DNA from: Caballeronia arvi
Lineage (GTDB): Bacteria > Pseudomonadota > Gammaproteobacteria > Burkholderiales > Burkholderiaceae
Length of the DNA: 64,000 bases
NCBI RefSeq assembly: GCF_001544695.2
Contig: NZ_FCOM02000013.1
Location: forward strand, 1 to 64,000
Reading direction: 5' to 3'
The translations under genes and the position numbers were made by a program. Every line of letters begins with the position of its first letter. Position 1 is the first letter of the stretch. Below are positions 61,319 to 64,000 of this stretch, piece after piece. A model generated the notes under the pieces. That model was not told the origin of the DNA. It saw only the letters and a list, made by a program, of their open reading frames with translations, and made no database searches.

Positions 61319-62884
61319 ATGTCTTTTGATTCGCTCGGCCTGTCCGAACCCTTGCTTCGCGCCGTCAACGAACTCGGCTATTCCAGTCCCACCCCGATCC
61401 AGCTCCAGGCGATTCCCGCCGTACTGAAAGGCGGCGACCTGCTCGCGGGCGCGCAGACCGGCACGGGCAAGACCGCCGGCTTCACACTGCCGATCCTGCA
61501 ACGCCTGTCGCAACTTGCGCCCGCCAGCGGCGGCGCCAAGCGTCCCGTGCGCGCGCTCATTCTCACGCCGACGCGCGAGCTAGCCGCGCAGGTCGAGGAA
61601 AGCGTGCGGGCGTACGGCAAATATCTGAAGCTCAAGTCGACGGTGATGTTCGGCGGCGTCGGCATCAATCCGCAGATCGACGCGCTGCGCCGCGGCGTCG
61701 ATATCGTCGTCGCGACGCCGGGGCGTCTGCTCGATCACATGCAGCAAAAGACCATCGACGTTTCGCAGCTCGAAATTCTCGTGCTCGACGAAGCCGATCG
61801 CATGCTCGACATGGGTTTCATCCACGACATCAAGCGCGTGCTCGCAAAGCTGCCGGCGAAGCGTCAGAACCTGCTGTTCTCAGCCACGTTCTCCGACGAG
61901 ATCAAGGCGCTCGCCGACAGCCTGCTCGATTCGCCCGCGCTCATCGAAGTCGCGCGCCGCAATACGACGGCCGAGACGGTCGAGCAGAAGATCCATCCGG
62001 TCGATCGCGACCGCAAGCGCGAAATGCTCACGCATCTCATCCGCGGCAACAACTGGTTCCAGGTGCTCGTCTTCACGCGCACGAAGCACGGCGCGAACCG
62101 TCTCGCCGAGCAACTGGCGAAGGACGGCATCAGCGCCCTCGCGATTCACGGCAACAAGAGCCAGTCGGCCCGCACGCGAGCGCTCGCCGAATTCAAGGCC
62201 GAGACGCTGCAGGTGCTGGTCGCAACCGATATCGCCGCGCGCGGCATCGACATCGATCAGTTGCCGCACGTCGTCAACTTCGATCTGCCGAACGTGCCGG
62301 AAGACTACGTGCACCGCATCGGCCGCACAGGGCGCGCGGGCGCGGAAGGCGAAGCGGTGTCGCTCGTGTGCGTCGATGAGCATCAATTGCTGAAGGATAT
62401 CGAGCGTCTCATCAAGCGTCCGATTCCGCGCGAAGTCATTCCCGGCTTCGAGCCGGACCCGAACGCGAAGCCGGAGCCGATCCAGCGCCGCAGCCAAGGA
62501 CGCGGTCAGGGTCAAGGGCAAGGGCAAGGACGTCAGGGTCAGCGCAGCGGCGAAGCACGTGCGACCAGCGAAACGCGTTCGGGCGGCGAATCGCGACGCA
62601 GCGGTGAACCGCGTCGCGACGGCGGCCGGCCGAACGGCGAGGGTCGCGGCGCGCGGCCGTCGAACGGTGGCAATGCGGGTAATGGCGGCAAGCCCGGCGC
62701 TCAGCCTTCCCGTGAAGCGCGCAGCCCGAGCAAGCCGAACGTGAACCCGAACTCGACGCCGCGACGCGCGGAATCGCAGCAGGCCGGCCACGTCGCGAAT
62801 TCGCGCAAGCCGACCGCGGGCAACCCCGGCGCACTGCTCGGCGGCCGGCGCGATGCGCTGCGTTCGGGCGATCGCAGCCGATAA
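61319..62884 (+). CDS. rhlE: DEAD-box ATP-dependent RNA helicase RhlE
   Basis: A 521-residue helicase. The Q motif is in [14 protein letters not shown], Walker A in [13 protein letters not shown] (residues 45-52), PTRELA near 84, DEAD at 157-160, SAT at 188-190, and [10 protein letters not shown] near 335 as motif VI. The C-terminal ~130 residues are an Arg/Gly/Gln-rich disordered tail ([20 protein letters not shown]) typical of beta-proteobacterial RhlE, which binds RNA non-specifically. The enzyme remodels ribosomal and structured RNAs, helping in cold growth and RNA decay. Confidence 0.95.
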   Translation: MSFDSLGLSEPLLRAVNELGYSSPTPIQLQAIPAVLKGGDLLAGAQTGTGKTAGFTLPILQRLSQLAPASGGAKRPVRALILTPTRELAAQVEESVRAYGKYLKLKSTVMFGGVGINPQIDALRRGVDIVVATPGRLLDHMQQKTIDVSQLEILVLDEADRMLDMGFIHDIKRVLAKLPAKRQNLLFSATFSDEIKALADSLLDSPALIEVARRNTTAETVEQKIHPVDRDRKREMLTHLIRGNNWFQVLVFTRTKHGANRLAEQLAKDGISALAIHGNKSQSARTRALAEFKAETLQVLVATDIAARGIDIDQLPHVVNFDLPNVPEDYVHRIGRTGRAGAEGEAVSLVCVDEHQLLKDIERLIKRPIPREVIPGFEPDPNAKPEPIQRRSQGRGQGQGQGQGRQGQRSGEARATSETRSGGESRRSGEPRRDGGRPNGEGRGARPSNGGNAGNGGKPGAQPSREARSPSKPNVNPNSTPRRAESQQAGHVANSRKPTAGNPGALLGGRRDALRSGDRSR

Positions 62885-62898
62885 ACGAGTTGTTATGA

Positions 62899-62917
62899 CC
62901 CGGTGCGCCGCACCGGG
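62899..62917. terminator. Palindromic hairpin after rhlE
   Basis: CCCGGTGCG and CGCACCGGG are exact inverted arms around one C, lying between the convergent rhlE and FMN-barrel genes. The single-base spacer forces a smaller stem, and the tail is only GCGTTTC, so strength is uncertain. Confidence 0.55.
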
Positions 62918-62921
62918 CGTT

Positions 62922-63431
62922 TCAGGCGGCGGCGCTGGCCGCCCGCTTCAGCCATTCGAGTTGCTCGCGCCAACGCGTGAGCGCCGATTGCGCATCAGTC
63001 AGTTCGAACGCGATTCCATTCGTGAGTCGCGCATAACCCACCCGCTGCATTTCACCGCTCTCGATCGTGCCGACGAAGCACGCGAGCGGCACGTCGTCCA
63101 GCGACACCTGGCGCGCATCGAGATGCACCTGATAGAACGCCTCGTCGAACACGAAGGTGAGCGTCGCGCGCCCCGTCGCGATGACGGCCTGCGCGGTCCG
63201 CGACGTCGGCCACAGCGCGAACGCAAGCGTGCGCGCGTCGGGCGCGAGCAGTTCCCCGGCGCCCAATAGCGCGGTTCGCACGCGATGACCTTGATCGGCG
63301 GCGCAGAGCGATGCGGTGAAACCGACATCGGCGCCCGCGAGCGTGCCGTCGAAGAGCGCGCGCAGTTCGGGCGGCCATTCATCGAAGATGGAATGCGAGG
63401 CAAGCGAGGGCGGCGCGTGGGGATCGGTCAT
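62922..63431 (-). CDS. FMN-binding split-barrel (pyridoxamine 5'-phosphate oxidase-like) protein
   Basis: A 169-residue protein with the split beta-barrel layout. The N-terminal helix segment ELRALFDGTLAGADVGFTAS leads to the strand ADQGHRVRTALLGAGELLAP, and TLAFALWPTSRTAQAVIATG followed by RATLTFVFDEAFYQVHLDAR is the flavin-pocket core of this superfamily. Specific substrates are unknown for this branch, and binding of FMN or F420 is by analogy only. ATG 63431 (MTDPHAPPS) was selected. Followed on the plus side by convergent rhlE. Confidence 0.65.
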   Translation of the reverse strand: MTDPHAPPSLASHSIFDEWPPELRALFDGTLAGADVGFTASLCAADQGHRVRTALLGAGELLAPDARTLAFALWPTSRTAQAVIATGRATLTFVFDEAFYQVHLDARQVSLDDVPLACFVGTIESGEMQRVGYARLTNGIAFELTDAQSALTRWREQLEWLKRAASAAA

Positions 63432-63436
63432 ATAAA

Positions 63437-63459
63437 GATGCCGGCGTGGGACCGGCATC
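63437..63459 (-). terminator. Minus-strand terminator after the ferritin-like gene
   Basis: Read on the minus strand, GATGCCGG and CCGGCATC pair around a seven-base loop and are followed by TTTATA. It lies 13 bp after the stop of the ferritin-like gene and directly upstream of the FMN-barrel gene. Confidence 0.6.
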
Positions 63460-63472
63460 GTCGGGTGAGGGG

Positions 63473-64000
63473 TTAGCGGAAGAACAACTGCGTCATCTTC
63501 GAGAGCGGATAGTGCACGCCGGGCTGAATCCGCGCGGGCAAGTCGAGCGGCTTGAGCAGCATCTTGATGGCCTGATCCGCGGACAGATTGCGCCGCACGA
63601 GCGCATTCACGCGTGCGGAAAGCTCACGGTTGTACTGCGCATCCTGCGCATGCTCAGGATAACGAATGGCGAAGACATGCCGTAGCGCAATCTCCGAATC
63701 TTCGCTCTTCAACTCCGCCACGCGCCGCACGAGCGCGCCGAGCACGGCCATGCGGCCATTGCCTTCGATCTTGTTCCACTTCTTGAAGAAGTGGAAAAAG
63801 TGCTTGTAGTGCCGCACTTCGTCCGTGCGAATGTTGTCAGTGATCTCTTTGAGCACCGGTTCGTCGGAACATTCGTTGATCGCTCGATACAGCGTGGCGG
63901 TGCCCGTCTCGACGACGCAACGCGCCACCATCTCGAGCGCGCGCTTCTTCTCGAATGCCTCGTATGAGCAGGTGAGCGAGTATTCGTCGAAGAAATTCTT
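63473..64000 (-). CDS. Ferritin-like diiron protein, 5' end outside the window
   Basis: The visible 175 residues read from the window edge KNFFDEYSLTCSYEAFEKKR through ALEMVARCVVETGTATLYRA and TDNIRTDEVRHYKHFFHFFK. The helices carry the E...E-x-x-R-H pattern of a ferritin-like four-helix bundle (Glu in VVETG and DEVRHYKH ligands). The C-terminal half (NALVRRNLSADQAIKMLLKP) is another helical segment. Family members bind a diiron centre, but ferroxidase, oxidase or storage function cannot be separated. The frame is open at base 64000, so the start is missing. Confidence 0.75.
   Translation of the reverse strand, partial: KNFFDEYSLTCSYEAFEKKRALEMVARCVVETGTATLYRAINECSDEPVLKEITDNIRTDEVRHYKHFFHFFKKWNKIEGNGRMAVLGALVRRVAELKSEDSEIALRHVFAIRYPEHAQDAQYNRELSARVNALVRRNLSADQAIKMLLKPLDLPARIQPGVHYPLSKMTQLFFR

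Noticed and set aside
1..64000. CRISPR arrays, rRNA or tRNA genes, and intact insertion sequences
   Set aside because: No regularly spaced repeats, no rRNA-like or cloverleaf sequence and no complete transposase with terminal inverted repeats was seen. The many repeats inside cdiA and the curlin gene are protein-coding.

Overview
The window looks like chromosome of a Burkholderiaceae beta-proteobacterium, most likely Paraburkholderia or Caballeronia. The reasons are high GC, a C-terminal-Phe Burkholderia-type porin, a BcpA-type CdiA whose C-terminal module starts at an LYN motif, and the housekeeping order mutL-miaA / purM / hda-HAD phosphatase-pcnB-folK-dNK-panB. Roughly the first 41 kb is accessory DNA and the last 22 kb is conserved core.

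Accessory part, in order. (1) 1-1.6 kb: decayed DNA with a fragment of a PAS sensor kinase. (2) 1.6-9.0 kb: an unusual amino-acid-type locus. It holds a polar amino acid ABC transporter, a small protein resembling the prephenate decarboxylase BacA lying between permease and ATPase genes, an ArgD-like class III aminotransferase, a XRE-cupin regulator, a GNAT acetyltransferase and a second, larger prephenate dehydratase-like protein. (3) 9.6-10.1 kb: a membrane/zinc-ribbon protein and a tiny Lys/Ala-rich peptide. (4) 10.8-18.7 kb: a vanillate-type O-demethylation unit with two Rieske oxygenases around one ferredoxin reductase, a formaldehyde dehydrogenase, an aromatic-acid MFS transporter and a porin. 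A divergent MarR regulator sits over a perfect 23-bp palindrome. (5) 18.8-23.6 kb: orphan small genes, a 434-aa curlin-repeat amyloid-like protein without csg export genes, an Hfq core fragment, a 44-aa membrane peptide and a 63-aa peptide with a double-glycine-type leader. (6) 23.6-37.4 kb: a contact-dependent inhibition locus with a 3508-aa CdiA, its immunity gene, an orphan CT/immunity pair, and a decayed third CT carrying a ~760-bp duplication of the cdiA 3' end. No cdiB lies within the window. (7) 37.6-41.5 kb: an RpiR regulator, class III aminotransferase, carboxymuconolactone decarboxylase-like protein and GltI-like binding protein, with CAACATATG operator-like repeats at both promoters.

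Core part (41.6-64 kb). Envelope and stress proteins come first: a glycine-zipper protein, a BamE-like lipoprotein, an NlpD-like LysM/M23 protein, GlsB and DedA. Mismatch repair and tRNA modification follow (mutL, miaA), then purine synthesis (purM), replication control (hda), a HAD phosphatase, poly(A) polymerase (pcnB), folate and pantothenate synthesis (folK, panB) and a deoxynucleoside kinase. The window ends with CopD, two membrane-associated c-type cytochromes, a hemolysin III-like protein, the RhlE helicase, an FMN-barrel protein and a ferritin-like protein cut by the window edge.

All assignments come from reading the sequence and recalling family motifs; no database search was run. 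Start sites were chosen by Shine-Dalgarno position and family alignment where possible, and several are flagged as uncertain.
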